From assembly GCA_001630475.1 (NCBI GenBank), contig KV419395.1:810753-874752 (forward strand): 64,000 nt of DNA, written 5' to 3'. This document shows, in pieces, positions 21,110 to 34,676 of the stretch. Made by a program: the position numbers and the translations under genes. The stretch is from Sistotremastrum niveocremeum HHB9708. Taxonomy: Eukaryota; Basidiomycota; Agaricomycetes; Sistotremastrales; Sistotremastraceae. The stretch's first letter is position 1; every line of letters begins with the position of its first letter. The notes under the pieces are model-generated. The model had not been told where the DNA came from. It saw only the letters and a program-made list of their open reading frames with translations, and made no database searches.

Positions 21110-23167
21110 CTACGCCTTGATGAACAGATCTGTGAATTTATCGACTGGTAATGAGAATAAGCCTTCAGTGTCGGAGACAACATCAAGGATTCTTAAGATA
21201 TTTAGGTGAGTAGGATGAACGTGGCAGCAGTGAGACCAACGCACTTCTTTTGATGACTTTCTTCGAAATGTGGAGCAATGTGTCTGGAGAAAACCCTTCA
21301 ATAGACCGACCAAGGGTCAGAAAATATAACTGACCTCTTGAACTTGTTCAGGAGCAATGGCGTGCCCTCAGAGCGCTACGTGCAGAGTTGGATAACAATA
21401 TATGGATCAAAGTAAACAAAAGCTTACCCTTCTCTTGTGACCGACGGGGTATTCGACCTCAACTTCATCGAGAACAGTTCCGTCATTTAATTCTACCAGG
21501 AGCGCATTGCCGATCGATCTCTTTTCCGGCTCGTGATACTCAACGCTGAACCGTTTGTCTTCAACACAATAAATCTTCGCTCTCAAGGCGTCGATCCGAG
21601 GATCGGCAGCGGATTCGTCGGTGCTGTCCAAGAACGTCAACTCGGGAGACAGCAGCAGAGATCGAAACCTACTAGCTCTGGCTCGTGAGCTCGCCGAATA
21701 TAAGGGGATACGCTACCATGTAGCTAATGGCATGACTGGTAGAGAATCATCAGAGCTTGAATGGACGCAGGATCAGTAGCGCCATACTCTCTGTCAGCGA
21801 AGTTGTCCAAAGGTCCTTGCTTGTCGATGATCCTAAAAGTTGTTAGCTAAAGAAACCCCATGACACCGAAGTAACACACCGAATGGCAGCTTCTTGAGTA
21901 CGGATGCGGACACTCTTGATATCTTCCGCTGACTTTCCGAGTGCCTTTAATTTATCATAAACAGTATGCGCTGCTTCGACAGCCGTCTGAGCATGGAATT
22001 CTGCCGGGTACGAGATCTTGAAGAGAATGTTGGACATGACATATTCTCCGTAGGATCTTTGGAATTCAAATGGTTTGCCCTGTTATACGTTCCAGCATAC
22101 TTGTAGTGAGGGGCGCCGAGCACCCTACCTTGAACAGAACGTCGTAAAATCCCCAAGTTTTCGCCGTCAACACCGAGGGGAGCCCGATCTCTCCCTTCTT
22201 CACTAAGTAGGCCAGATTGACTGCTCGAGAACAGGCGTCTCCGGCAGCCCAGGATTTACGGGATCCGGTGTTAGGAGCGTGTCGGTAGGTGCGCAAAGAT
22301 TGACCATCGACCCAAGCTTGGGAGATAGCATCGACAGTTTGGGCGACAGACAAGCCACTGGTTTACGATGAGACAACGCAACGAGAGGGGAATGTGAAGC
22401 ATACAGAAGTTTGCTGACTACCGCAGTGCTTGCAACTTTGACAAGAACGACATGATCCAATCCAACTCGGTTGTAAGAGTTCAAAAGGGCTAAACAGCCT
22501 TGTATTTCATGAGCTTTGATCATCGCTTCGAGGACATCCTTGACGGTAAGCTTCTGTCCGGTTCGAGCTAAATGATCAGCTACGGCAAGAATGGCTCCGA
22601 GGTTATCCGAAGGATGCCCCCCTGGATTCATTTAGATTGATCCGAAAACTAAGCTTAACGAGCATACATTCTGCAGCGAGCCAACAGTCGTTGAAGTCCA
22701 ACCATCGAATCATGGTTCCGATGTTGAATGCCCCACGAATGGGATCCAGTTGATAATTAGTTCCCGGGACCTTTGTACCTATGCGAATTCGGTTGGCTCG
22801 TTAAGACATAGAAAGCAAATATGTGCGGACCATTGGGAACTACAGTTCCTTCCACCACAGGGCCCAAGAGATTTGAACAAGCTGGGAAACGAAGACCTTC
22901 AAGACCACAGCCGATCGTATCAATTAGACAAAGCCTAGCAGTCTCCCACGCAAGATCTGTCGATACTTGATAATTATGCACGTAGTTTGCTATGTCAGTG
23001 AGAACGGCATCCGGTTCTGGTCGCACTGCACTCTCGCCATGATGGACTGCCATATTTCGTGAAGAGACGATTCTCTGGGGCCCTGCGTTTAAAATAGAGG
23101 TCTTGGTCCGGAAAGCAGCAGTATAGAGTCCAGAAAGCGAGGAAGAGGCCCGGCGCAAGGCAAGCAT
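21110..23167 (-). CDS. PDH1: 2-methylcitrate dehydratase, MmgE/PrpD family (mitochondrial)
   Basis: This enzyme dehydrates 2-methylcitrate in the methylcitrate cycle, which removes propionyl-CoA. The ATG at 23167 opens an Arg/Ser/Ala-rich leader ([20 protein letters not shown]), a typical mitochondrial targeting sequence. PrpD blocks follow: [33 protein letters not shown], a histidine/asparagine block with [77 protein letters not shown], and the C-terminal [16 protein letters not shown] and [10 protein letters not shown] blocks. Several short introns interrupt it. It shares a 172-bp divergent promoter with MET3. PrpD proteins can also act on citrate or itaconate precursors, so the substrate is inferred from family and targeting. 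Confidence 0.92.
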
Positions 23168-23309
23168 GCTTGAGTGCTTTGGACGGCTTCGGAGCTAAGG
23201 AGAACAAGTCCCTTGACAAGCGCCGGAGCTAAGTCGCGGAAATGACGTGCTCAGGCCGCTCAGGCTGGCTTGATTAGATTTCTATATTACCATAAAATTT
23301 TACGATTAG

Positions 23310-25584
<2,275 letters not shown>

Positions 25585-25639
25585 AAGCATTGGGACACAA
25601 TTTGAAATTAGTGAGATGTAGAGTATCGATTTGTACGTA

Positions 25640-27113
25640 TCACCACGTCTTGTGTTCGACCAATGGTACAACAAGTCGCGAGTCATTATACGAAGTTGGT
25701 TCGCCCAAGAAGTCTAGACATCTTTTGCACACTACGAACGGACTATCGTCAAGACGTAAATCGTTGACTATAGCATGTGATGCTGGCACAAAGTCGCAGA
25801 TGCGACATAATCCTCTAGATACTGGGGTCAAATGTGTAGTTAAGGGATAGCCATCCACAGGGTCAGACGGATGTCGAAGACTGCCCAAGCTTTAGTTACA
25901 TCAGCAGTGATAAAGGTGATTCTCCTCACCGTATGTGGGTAACGGCGAAATAATGCTCGCAGTTTCCATTGTGAAGGATCCAATTCGGGAAGTGAAGAAT
26001 GAGAGGGAGCGAATCTAGCGTTGTGTCGCTTATAAGACCACCTGGTTTGAGTGTGACACGGGGTCGGTTAGGAGGGACTTTGCAGGTTGCGAGATAGTCC
26101 AATACTTTTCTAGGGAGCGGGAAGGGTCACTAGATGCGTTGCAAAAACCGAAAACTGCTCACTGCGCATATTGTGCATCTCCCCCATCTCCGTAGGTGGC
26201 GCCGTGGACGCAGAAGCAAGGACCCCGGTCGGTTGTGCGACTTGTGTCGAATTCCACCAGACTCCCGTCGTCAGCTAAGACCTCCTCAGGATATTCTTTC
26301 GCAGGACATGGTATGGCATTCCATATATCTTCCAGGGTCGAAGTGGAGGGCAGGATATGTGAAGAGGATTTCCAGACCTGATACGGGTGACTGGCAGATT
26401 TATCGTACACTGTTATGTAGAGGAGAACGTCCTTCGCCTGCAGTGACTTTGACGATGTGGCTTTGCATTCTTTCTAAGACGAGCAAATTGAGCGATGCGA
26501 AAGAAGGATCGATAATCACAGCGTGCGATACTCACAGTTTTGCTGAGTGCGTTGTGTTCGAATGGTAGAGCCCGCCGTACAAACAAGTCGGCCTGCGGAG
26601 GCAAGCTACTCACATCAGAGGCTGAAGACAAAAGATTGGAGACAACATACCTCCAACATTCCAGGCTTATGTTCTCAAGTTTCTCCTTGAAAGCGTCAAT
26701 GTCTGGGTCATCGTACACCTCGTCTGGAACACGCTTTCGCTTCTTGGGTTGGTACTTGGCGTGCTCTTTGTCGAAGTCACTGAGGATTTTCTTGCGCTCG
26801 AGAGAGAGATGACTGTACAGGTTATGTTTTTCAAGGGTGTCGTCTAGCTCAGCAGCGATGTCGCCAACACTATGTGATGCATTAGTATTGAATGTTATAC
26901 ATGGGAAGACTGCGCTGACTCGCATTCCCTCTCAATAGCCGCCTTGGCCGTGTCGGGGAGGTCGAGCCATGTTTTCCATTTGCTGATGGCGTCGGAGGGG
27001 TTTGGGGCAGTGTTCCAGACGTCGAATCCGTGTTTCTTGTTGGCGTCTGCGGTGTCGAGCAAGACCGTAAGGTCGACGAGGCTGGAAAATGGGCCAAACG
27101 CCTGAGTAAACAT
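25640..27113 (-). CDS. SNAPC3: SNAPc subunit 3 (SNAPC3/SNAP50) homolog
   Basis: This is a predicted nuclear subunit of the snRNA-activating protein complex, which binds the proximal sequence element of snRNA promoters. The ATG at 27113 opens an N-terminal alpha-helical region (MFTQAFGPFSSLVDLTVLLD...). Conserved blocks follow: YQVWKSSSHILPSTSTLEDIWNAIPC, a region with DGSLVEF, and CFCVHGATYGDGG. The C-terminal zinc-binding part shows HNGNCEHYFAVTHIR, CRICDFVPASHAIVNDLRL and FVVCKRCLDFLG, which match the SNAP50 Cys/His pattern. Many introns interrupt the gene. It diverges from ERO1 over 111 bp. The identification rests on the C-terminal zinc region, which is distinctive. The exact joins of the middle exons are less certain. 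Confidence 0.85.
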
Positions 27114-27224
27114 TTGGAAGTCTAGAAGAAAAGATGCCGAGTCCCGCCTCGCGTTAGCCGAGATCTTCCGCTCAAACTATTTCTATGACACGTCGACCAC
27201 TCAGTTTGTTCTCACTCAACCAAC
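27114..27224. promoter_or_regulatory. Divergent promoter SNAPC3 / ERO1 with ACGT core
   Basis: The 111-bp spacer contains TGACACGTCGA at about 27187-27197, some 30 nt before the ERO1 ATG. On the other strand this reads TCGACGTGTCA, an ACGTG(T) core of the kind bound by bZIP factors, including unfolded-protein-response regulators. ERO1 is a well-known UPR target, so a role is plausible but inferred. Confidence 0.4.
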
Positions 27225-29290
27225 ATGTTCAGACTTCATTTTCTCCCTCCATTTCTGCTCGCTATTATCGTCGCTGCTCTCAATCGACAGTTGGCTTCAA
27301 AACCGCCCTCCTTCCTACACGACGCCCTCGTGACCAAAGATCCTGTGCAGAATGTTCTTGAGCATCAGACTGTTGATGCTCACCAGGACATTACATGTCA
27401 GTACCAAGTAAGTCACCATTCAAATGCCACGTCATACAACAGACTCACGTCGAGCCAGCCCACGGGTCCCATCGAAACAACCATGTGTGACTACGAAAGC
27501 TTGGAGAAAGTCAACGGAGACTTGGCCAGCACTTTGGACGACTTGGTGAAGACCCCCTTTTTCAAATACTTCAGAGTGCGTCTTTATTATATCTCTCTTC
27601 CTCACTGTTCATCTGGTCAATCAGGCAGAGCTCTATCGTGACTGTCCATTCTGGCAGGAGAATGGCCAATGTGCGAACCGAGGCTGTGGTGTTACATCTG
27701 TGGATGAGGTGTGCTGGACAACCCCAGCTCCATGTTCATGTCACTAATTCTTCCACTCTGCGATCCAGAGCGAAATTCCAGAAAAATGGAGAGCAGCGGC
27801 TTTGAGCAAAGTGGAGCGTACTCTTGGAATGGTGTGTACTACATACAGTCAGCTTCAGGATCGCTCTCATCCCCTCCCAGAAACATGATCTTCCAGGATG
27901 CTACTATCGCGATTCAGATTTCTGTTTCTTCGATGATTTCACAGGTGCGCCTGAATTCAATCACAATATATGCTGACTAAGTGTGCTGCAGAGGGTGAAT
28001 ATATTGACCTGACGGCAAACCCAGAACAGTTCACGGGATATAGCGGTGGATCTGCATGGCGTGTATGGTCAACTATCTACGAAGAGAACTGCTTTGGCAT
28101 ATCCGAATTATCACTTCTAAAATCGCCGTCTCCCGCTGAAGTCAGTTTACCGGACACAATGACGGCTGCCTTCGATAATGCCCCCGATTCTGGCCCACAA
28201 TGTCTAGAGAAGCGTGTCTATTATAAAATTATATCTGGTAAGCGAGACGTGTCCCTCTCATCACGTCTTCCTGATCACTTTCCCTCTAGGCATGCATGCC
28301 TCAATATCCACACACATATGTTACGATAACCTAAATCAATCGACCGGTGTCTGGGTACGTTGACTGCGGCCACCTTCATCTTCTATGCTAAAACCTATCA
28401 AAGGGGCCTGATCTTGACTGCTTTATCAACCGTATAGCTATGCACCCAGAGAGACTGCAGTATATCTACTTCAATACCGTGCTTCTTTTGCGAGCAGTAT
28501 CAAGATTGGGCCCATACCTTACTGCGTACGATTACTGCACCGGAGATCATAGCGAAGATGAGGCAAGCCGGCAGATGGTCCAAAACGTTGTGGATATCGC
28601 CAGTTCTGTGGGCAAATTTGATGAATCGGTCCTGTTCCGTGGCGAAAATGCAAACGTATGTCACATTGAGAACATCGATTTTTTTCATATCTGCTCACCC
28701 AAGCTTATTTTAGGTTCTTAAGGAAGAGTTCAAGACCCACTTTAGGAATGTTACCCGAATCATGGACTGTGTGGACTGTCATAAATGCCGTCTATGGGGT
28801 AAAGTCCAGACCACAGGGATCGCTGCCGCATTGAAGGTCTTGTTCGAGTTGGATGATAAAACCTTGAGGTATTATACTCGTTTTCTTGACTACGAAGCAT
28901 ATTTTCTGACCATCTCACAGTCCAACATCAAATCCCAACTTACTCCAAAGAACAGAAGTCGTCGCACTCATGAACACGCTGCATAGATTCAGTGAAAGTC
29001 TACGTGCTGTTGATCATTTCCGAAAAATGTGGTCTGAGCGCGTACGGAATTCCCAAGCCACCGAGTGGCCTGAAGAAAACGTCGAGTCCACCCCGTCTAA
29101 CTCAACGGACGGAAGCTCGACTGCGTTGGGGGGCCGCTTGTCATTTTTGAGCAAATACTGGGATATCTGTCAAGCACAGACATCGATGTGTCTGAGCTTG
29201 TGTCTTGGTTTGTTGAAAAGCATAAGTGATACATTTTCATCACTATTCACCCTTTCAGGGAAGGACGCACCGCCAAGAGAGGACTTTTAA
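27225..29290 (+). CDS. ERO1: ER oxidoreductin 1 (Ero1)
   Basis: This FAD-dependent ER lumenal thiol oxidase re-oxidises protein disulfide isomerase. The N-terminus ([19 protein letters not shown]) is a signal peptide or anchor. Typical blocks follow: [33 protein letters not shown] (shuttle-cysteine region), a W-rich FAD-contact block ([17 protein letters not shown]), [17 protein letters not shown], and the active site CVDCHKC followed by [19 protein letters not shown]. The C-terminal exon reads [23 protein letters not shown], as in other fungi. A Ser/Thr-rich tail ends at the stop at 29288-29290. About ten short introns are present. It converges on the aldo-keto reductase gene with 197 bases between stops. 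Confidence 0.95.
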
Positions 29291-29487
29291 ATTATAGCAT
29301 ATTATATATCTCATAATTCTCGCGCTTTCCATCGCTCAGCCATTCGCCGCATTCGCACAACTCGTAAGGGTACACGCAATATGAAACTGTTTTATTGCAT
29401 ATTTCTACAATTTTGAATTTAATAGACTAGGAGCCGCAGAGGAATGTGTCATAACCCTGCATTTTGACCTGTCAGGCTTGAAGCGGC

Positions 29488-31303
29488 TTACCGTCCCCAA
29501 GTGGACTAATAGTGATGTCAAGTCAGCTGTAGACTGGAGAATATTAAGGCCTGTCGACTCACCTCAGGAGTAGGATCAGTGTCGACGATCTCCGCAATCT
29601 TCTTCATCACTTCAGGAGTGAGCTTGGGAAGAACCTAGCATGACACCAATCAGAAGTGGTCATCAAACAGCCCAAATGAGCTACTCACTTCAAGGGCCTT
29701 CAGATTGTCCAGGACCTGTTCAGGTCGAGAAGCACCGAGAATGACGGTGCCGGTCTGGGGCTGCTTAGCAACCCAAGCGAGTGATAAATGGGTGACGCTG
29801 CATCCCAGCTCTACATCACGAATGAGACTCCTGGAAATAAGAGATATCCCGCACAACGTACCCTTCTCGGCATACTCGGTCAAAGCTTTCACTTTAGCGA
29901 TCTTCTTCTGTCCCCTTGTAAAAGAAATTCAGGTCAGGACGATCTTTCTTTCAACAGGAGAAGTGTCGTACTCCTCCACGTTCAAGCTGTCAATGGTCTT
30001 CTTGAAGAAATCGGCGTGATTCTCGAACCGAGAGCCAGAAGGAATGCCGTTGTTGTATTTACCGGTCAAAAGACCAGAGGCAAGCGCACTGTCGAACAGT
30101 CAGTGATAAAATGCAGCGGATAATATGATGCTTGCCTGAAGACGGTGGTCCCATAGTTGTATTTCTGGTACAGTTCACTGTACTCGACTTCCGGACGTTG
30201 TCGGCTGCTTGAAAGTCAGCCAATTGTATGCCTGGATATGCTCATAAATAACGCACTGGAAAAGGCTGTAATGAAGCAATGATTAGGTTCAGGGTTTTGA
30301 GCAAGAACAGATTAACTTACTTGTGTTGGCATTGCTCAGCAATCGGGGCGATAAGTCCAAGCCGAGCAGCGATTCCATGAGCTTCCTCAATTTCTCGAGC
30401 ACTCCATTCAGACGTAGCCCAGTAGAAAGCCTGTTTGACGATGAGAATGATGCGGGGATCCATGATTGAAGACATACCTTGCCCTGGTCAATGACATGGT
30501 TGAAAGCGCGAACGATTTCCTCCTAATGAAGAGATGAACATCGGACCCTCGTGAAAATCATTGCAGAAATTTACCATGGGTGCTAAATTCAGATATCAGC
30601 CATCAGTTCTAGAACTATGATCAAAAGCCCTTACTAGTCTTGTCCATACGGTGAGCAAAGACAACGTCTACGTAGTCGAGCTGCAGACGCTCCAAAGATT
30701 CATTCAAGCCCTCAACGATGCTATAATGAGAAACTCAGCCCCCAAGATCGGCAGGTCATCAAGAGCTTGCGTACTGCTTGCGACTGAGACCCTTGTCATT
30801 AGGGCCAGAACGTGTACCGAAGAAGATTTTGGTGGTGATGATGAGATCAGTGCTAAGAGGTGTGAGTAGACGACGCGCGAGTAAAGTCGATCGACGTACC
30901 GGCGCCATTTGAGTTCTTTGATAACACGGCCCATCTCGATCTCAGACTGACCGGCAGCGTATCCCTCAGCGGTATCAAACCTGGACGACAATGAGCTGAA
31001 TGAGACGATATAGCAAGATCAGTGCATACATGTTGATTCCAGCCTCGAAAGCTGCTTTGAGGATATCCTTGACGGGATCGCTATGAGCATAGTGCATCAG
31101 TATATGCGCCAGCCATCAGTCTGATCTGGCACACCCTTTGACGGTTCCACCGAGGGTAAGCCATCCTCCCAAAGAGAAGATGGGAACGCGAAGGCCAGAG
31201 GGACCCAGACGTCTGTAAATGCTTTAGCCTAGCCAAATGCAGTGAGTGTAACTACAGACTTGAAGATCATGTTTTTGGGTTCGAATTCGGTGTATTGAGA
31301 CAT
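29488..31303 (-). CDS. Aldo-keto reductase, Kv-channel beta-subunit type (AKR6-like)
   Basis: This is a predicted cytosolic NADPH-dependent aldo-keto reductase of the Kv-beta subgroup. The ATG at 31303 begins [18 protein letters not shown], then [17 protein letters not shown]. The catalytic tetrad residues can be seen: Asp and Tyr in [15 protein letters not shown], Lys in IITTKIFFG and His in VFAHRMD. The rest follows family order, with [21 protein letters not shown], a short block with [15 protein letters not shown], and [20 protein letters not shown] for cofactor binding. The last exon is tiny (STWGR, stop at 29488). At least ten short introns split the gene. Fungal members are often annotated as voltage-gated potassium channel beta subunits, but no channel partner is implied here. 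Confidence 0.9.
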
Positions 31304-31476
31304 TTTGTAAATCCAAGTGTAGTGGGGAACAAAGGAAAGGGTGTGAACGAGCGGAGACCTTGTAGCTGCTTATATGCGTCTTTTCCTCTCAGATCCACCT
31401 GACGCAACCATCCAAGTTCCGAGGTTTATCCGCCCGTGCCTCGCAAACGCTCTACCGCATTTCACTGCCTTCCGCA

Positions 31477-32782
31477 TCACGAAGCCTTTTTGAAGAACGA
31501 GGACAACTTAGCCATTCCAGTTGTGTTCGCTTTCATAAGCTTTTCGACACCCTTTGAAGCCTGGCTATTTGCCTTCCGTTTCTTCGTCTCCTTAGCATTA
31601 CCCGTTGTCTTTTTCTTCTCGACTTCGACCTTCATGACTGATTCCTGGTCCAGTTTATCAAGATGTTGAGTCAGCGAAGAGAGGCTGTTTGTCATCAGCA
31701 GCGTGTTGATCTCAAATAGGAAACAAACGCACTCATATCTGGAGAGCAATGTAGATGCCATGTCTGCCGACAAATACTGCGAGACCATATCACAAGCACA
31801 TTTAATTCGGCCCACTATAAGCAAAAAATGCATGTTGGGAAGACTGAGCTGCCCTAAAACAGAAGTCGCCTACATTCAGTTAGCGAAGCATGCTCTTCTG
31901 ATAATAGCCCATCTCTGGCAAGACTCCGAGTGATCGTCTTGAAGTTTCCGGCCACTTCGGGCCGCGCGAGTCGGGCAATTTTAGCAGCTAGCACTTCCAG
32001 CCATTTGGTCTCTGAGAAACGGACCACATGCAGATCAGAATTGATTTCTGCGACCAGTCAGCCATTGGTATTGCATCAGCAGATATTATCCGACCTTGAG
32101 TGTCACTGATTCTGAACAACGCTTTCTTCGTACACTCTAACTGCAGAAACGCGCCGACGTCTTCGCGGAGCACGCGTTTCCGTTGTGCGGAACCTGGGAA
32201 CTCCATACTTTCGATGACTTGGTTCAGGGTATTTTCTAGCACGTCATCTACGGGCTGAAATCTAGTCGGCTTCCCGTAGAGTCAGTTATATTGGGACAGC
32301 ACATTATAGACAAGGCGAACCTGGGACACTTGTAATAATGGGGCAAGAAGAAATGCGGGGTCAACTGGAGTGAACATCAGCAATTTCCCATCTAGTTCAG
32401 GAATCAGCGGAATTCCAGGAGGAGAGAGGGAGATAAGCTCGACCTTCAACGACGTGGTTCTCTAAAAACCAAGATCTTGTGTTCGTAGGAGAAATTGACT
32501 GAACCTCCAGGAATGAGTTTTTCGGAGATCCCGAAGATTCGCTCTCGGGATGGGATAGAAAAAGCGACCAGAGCCCTGTATGCTCTAGGTTGAGTGGAGG
32601 TTGACGCGATGCACAGATATTGCTTACCAGTTCGTGGATGCGGGAGTTGCAAGAAACGCGTCGAGGATCCAGTGTTCTCGGAAATACTCAAGAGAACCTC
32701 TATGGAGGCACGGGTTTAGGGATCCTAACCAGTCAGCTCGCAGATGCCTACCTTGAGGAAGGAGGCAGACATTGGTCGACAT
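31477..32782 (-). CDS. RNH202: Ribonuclease H2 subunit B homolog
   Basis: This is a non-catalytic subunit of the trimeric RNase H2, which removes ribonucleotides and RNA-DNA hybrids from genomic DNA. The ATG at 32782 begins MSTNVCLLPQ. The triple-barrel part includes RFLQLPHPRTG, and later the diagnostic FTPVDPAFLLAPLLQ followed by FQPVDDVLENTL. A helical region follows. The basic C-terminus (KKTTGNAKETKKRKANSQ) ends in MAKLSSFFKKAS, which fits the C-terminal PCNA-interacting peptide of RNASEH2B (hydrophobic-x-x-F-F). Introns are short. The gene diverges from DUO1 over 75 bp carrying two ACGCGT sites. Its stop lies 173 bases upstream of the aldo-keto reductase start. Confidence 0.87.
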
Positions 32783-32857
32783 GGTATTTCTGACTTGTTT
32801 CAAACCGTGACGACGCGTTTGTCGGAGTTGACGCGTTGATCAGAGCGCGACTGCCTC
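32783..32857. promoter_or_regulatory. Bidirectional promoter RNH202 / DUO1 with two MCB sites
   Basis: The 75-bp spacer carries two perfect ACGCGT hexamers, at 32813-32818 and 32831-32836, spaced 18 bp start to start. ACGCGT is the MluI cell-cycle box bound by the Mbp1/Swi6-type MBF complex, which drives G1/S transcription in fungi. A GAGCGCGA (E2F/SCB-like) follows at about 32843-32850. The two flanking genes act in replication-linked repair and in kinetochore function, consistent with cell-cycle control. Confidence 0.7.
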
Positions 32858-33915
32858 ATGGCCGATAATCTGGCGTCGCCCAGCTTGCACGAGATAGCAC
32901 GGTTTAGCTCCCATGAGGAGTCGTTGATATCACTCACTGGACCAGGGGGTGCGGACCTCTCTCTTTCAGAACTCTCTATAAACGATCTACCCTCTACCTC
33001 TAAACCGACCTCCCAGCCGTTCAGTCTCTTTGCACAGTCTATGCCAACATCTGTACACGATGAACGGCAAGAACAAGATCTCTCAGAAGAACTACAGGAG
33101 GAATATTCAGATGAAGAAGAAGGCGATGTCCCCGTTGGGGAAGAGAGGCCAGCCGTCGGTGGCCCTTCGGCGTCGGTTCGCTCGAGGGATGAGAGGCTAC
33201 AAAACGATCTCTACATCCTCCGAAAAATCAACGCTACATTTGCTCAGTATAATGAGGCTTTGCGCGAAACTCAAACAAGTACTGAAGTATGGTGGGATTG
33301 CACACAAATCATAAGAGCAATACTGACATGATCACACAGCGTGTCGAATCCCAGTTGAAGGAGACAAATATATTGTTAGACAAATATGTCGGCCTACTGT
33401 GGCAAACGGAGCAATCGAGCAGACTGCTCTTCGATCCTGAATTTGAGGGAGGTGAAAAAGTGAGTGACCTTATATTTTCGTCGACTGATTCTAACCATCG
33501 CACGAAGGATGAAGAAATCTTGGAAGCTCTGCGCGCGGAAAAAGAAGAGAAGGAGCGCCGAGAGAAGTTGGCACGAGAAGAGGCTGCAAGACTACACCAA
33601 CAGCGTCTGGAACAAGAACGCATAGAGCAGGAGGAGAGTCGAAGAAAGGAAACAGAGAAGGCTGCTCGGAATACGGCAGCCATTCGAGGTGTGCGTGGCG
33701 TACGTGGAGTGAGGGGTATCCGTCCACCTACCACGGGATTAGCTAGGGGTGAGTTAGAGATCACTCTGAATGAGCGAGGTCTCATCAACGTCTTAGGCGG
33801 CGCAACAGAGTCCAAGGTTTCACCAAGTTCAGCCATCGCTCGAGGGACGTCAGGTCTGCGAAAGCCACAGCCAATATCTAGTCGAATATCATCTGCTCGT
33901 GGGCACTTGAAGTAA
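32858..33915 (+). CDS. DUO1: DASH complex subunit Duo1
   Basis: This is a subunit of the DASH/Dam1 ring that couples kinetochores to microtubules in fungi. The N-terminus is acidic and disordered. The core block around LYILRKINATFAQYNEAL, then RVESQLKETNILLDKYVGLLWQTEQSSRLLFDPEFEG, matches the Duo1 family. A long charged coiled coil rich in Glu/Lys/Arg follows, then a triple Gly-Val-Arg repeat (33685-33723) and a short conserved ELEITLNERGLINV segment, and a basic C-terminus. Two introns of about 50 nt lie near 33287-33340 and 33462-33508. The C-terminal coiled coil and RG-repeat tail make it longer than yeast Duo1. It converges on RPS23 with 124 bases between stops. Confidence 0.92.
33685..33723 (+). 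repeat. Short tandem GVR repeat in DUO1
   Basis: A 9-bp unit encoding Gly-Val-Arg is repeated three times, followed by Gly-Ile-Arg, giving RGVRGVRGVRGIR. The third-position bases differ between copies (ggtgtgcgt, ggcgtacgt, ggagtgagg), so selection on the peptide rather than recent slippage is suggested. Confidence 0.85.
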
Positions 33916-34039
33916 ATCTTCACGGATGGTATTTCTGGAAAGAATTGGATGTGGAATGAGGGGCACTTGTATTATTGCATAGCATGGCAAATACAAGCAT
34001 GTCATAACAACATAATGGAAAGGATAGAAGATGCGAAAC

Positions 34040-34676
34040 TTAAGATCTGGGCTTTTCCTACGGATGGATTGTAAGTATTAAGATATGAGGATAGGAAGGA
34101 GCCCGCACCTTCTTCTCTTTCCAGAGAGCCAAAAGACCAACACCAGACACTTTCACGACCTTGAAACGCACACCAGGGATATCACCCTTGGCTTTTCCTC
34201 GTCGACCGAAACCGGAGATCAGGACTTCGTCGTTCTCATCGACGAAGTTCAAGCAACCATCGTTCTAACCAGAATGAGGGAATGCAGTCGTACAATGAAA
34301 AGACACATACAGGAACGAAAGCAGTGACTTTCTTGCCGTTTTTGATGAGCTGAACTCGGACACATTTTCGGATGGCAGAGTTGGGCTGCTTGGCTTCAAC
34401 ACCAACTTTCTCCAGAACGATACCCTTGGCATGTGAGGAGCCACCAGTGGGTGAGGTCTTGTAGATGTTACCGAGGGCTCGCTTTTTGTAGGATTTGTCG
34501 GCCTAGAGAGCGCTTCAGCAATGGTATCAAATAATGAAAAAGGGAGCCATACCCATCTGTTTTCACGACGGGAAGTGCGAAGCTTGCGAGCTGCCTGGAG
34601 ACCGCGAGGTTTGTTTGCTAGATGAGTGGGTTAGTTGGAGACAGAGCGCAAGGGACGGAGAGGACATACAGCCCAT
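34040..34676 (-). CDS. RPS23: 40S ribosomal protein S23 (uS12)
   Basis: This small-subunit protein lies at the decoding centre. The first coding exon is only 7 nt (34676-34670, ATG GGC T) and the last is 18 nt (34057-34040, encoding EKPRS and stop). Spliced, the protein reads [31 protein letters not shown]... through [39 protein letters not shown] and [37 protein letters not shown]. The PNSA loop of the decoding centre, which carries the prolyl hydroxylation site of this family, is intact. Without the last tiny exon the frame would run on into an unrelated tail. A 12-bp palindrome lies 73 nt upstream of the ATG. Confidence 0.97.

Noticed and set aside
31275-31290. GGTTCGAATTC, similar to a tRNA T-loop
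   Set aside because: It encodes the first residues of the aldo-keto reductase on the other strand, and no cloverleaf can be drawn around it.
33309-33923. A 204-codon open frame antisense to DUO1
   Set aside because: It mirrors the Glu/Lys/Arg-rich coiled coil, whose codons rarely give stops on the other strand. Its translation is Ser/Arg/Cys-rich with no family resemblance, while the plus strand is clearly DUO1.
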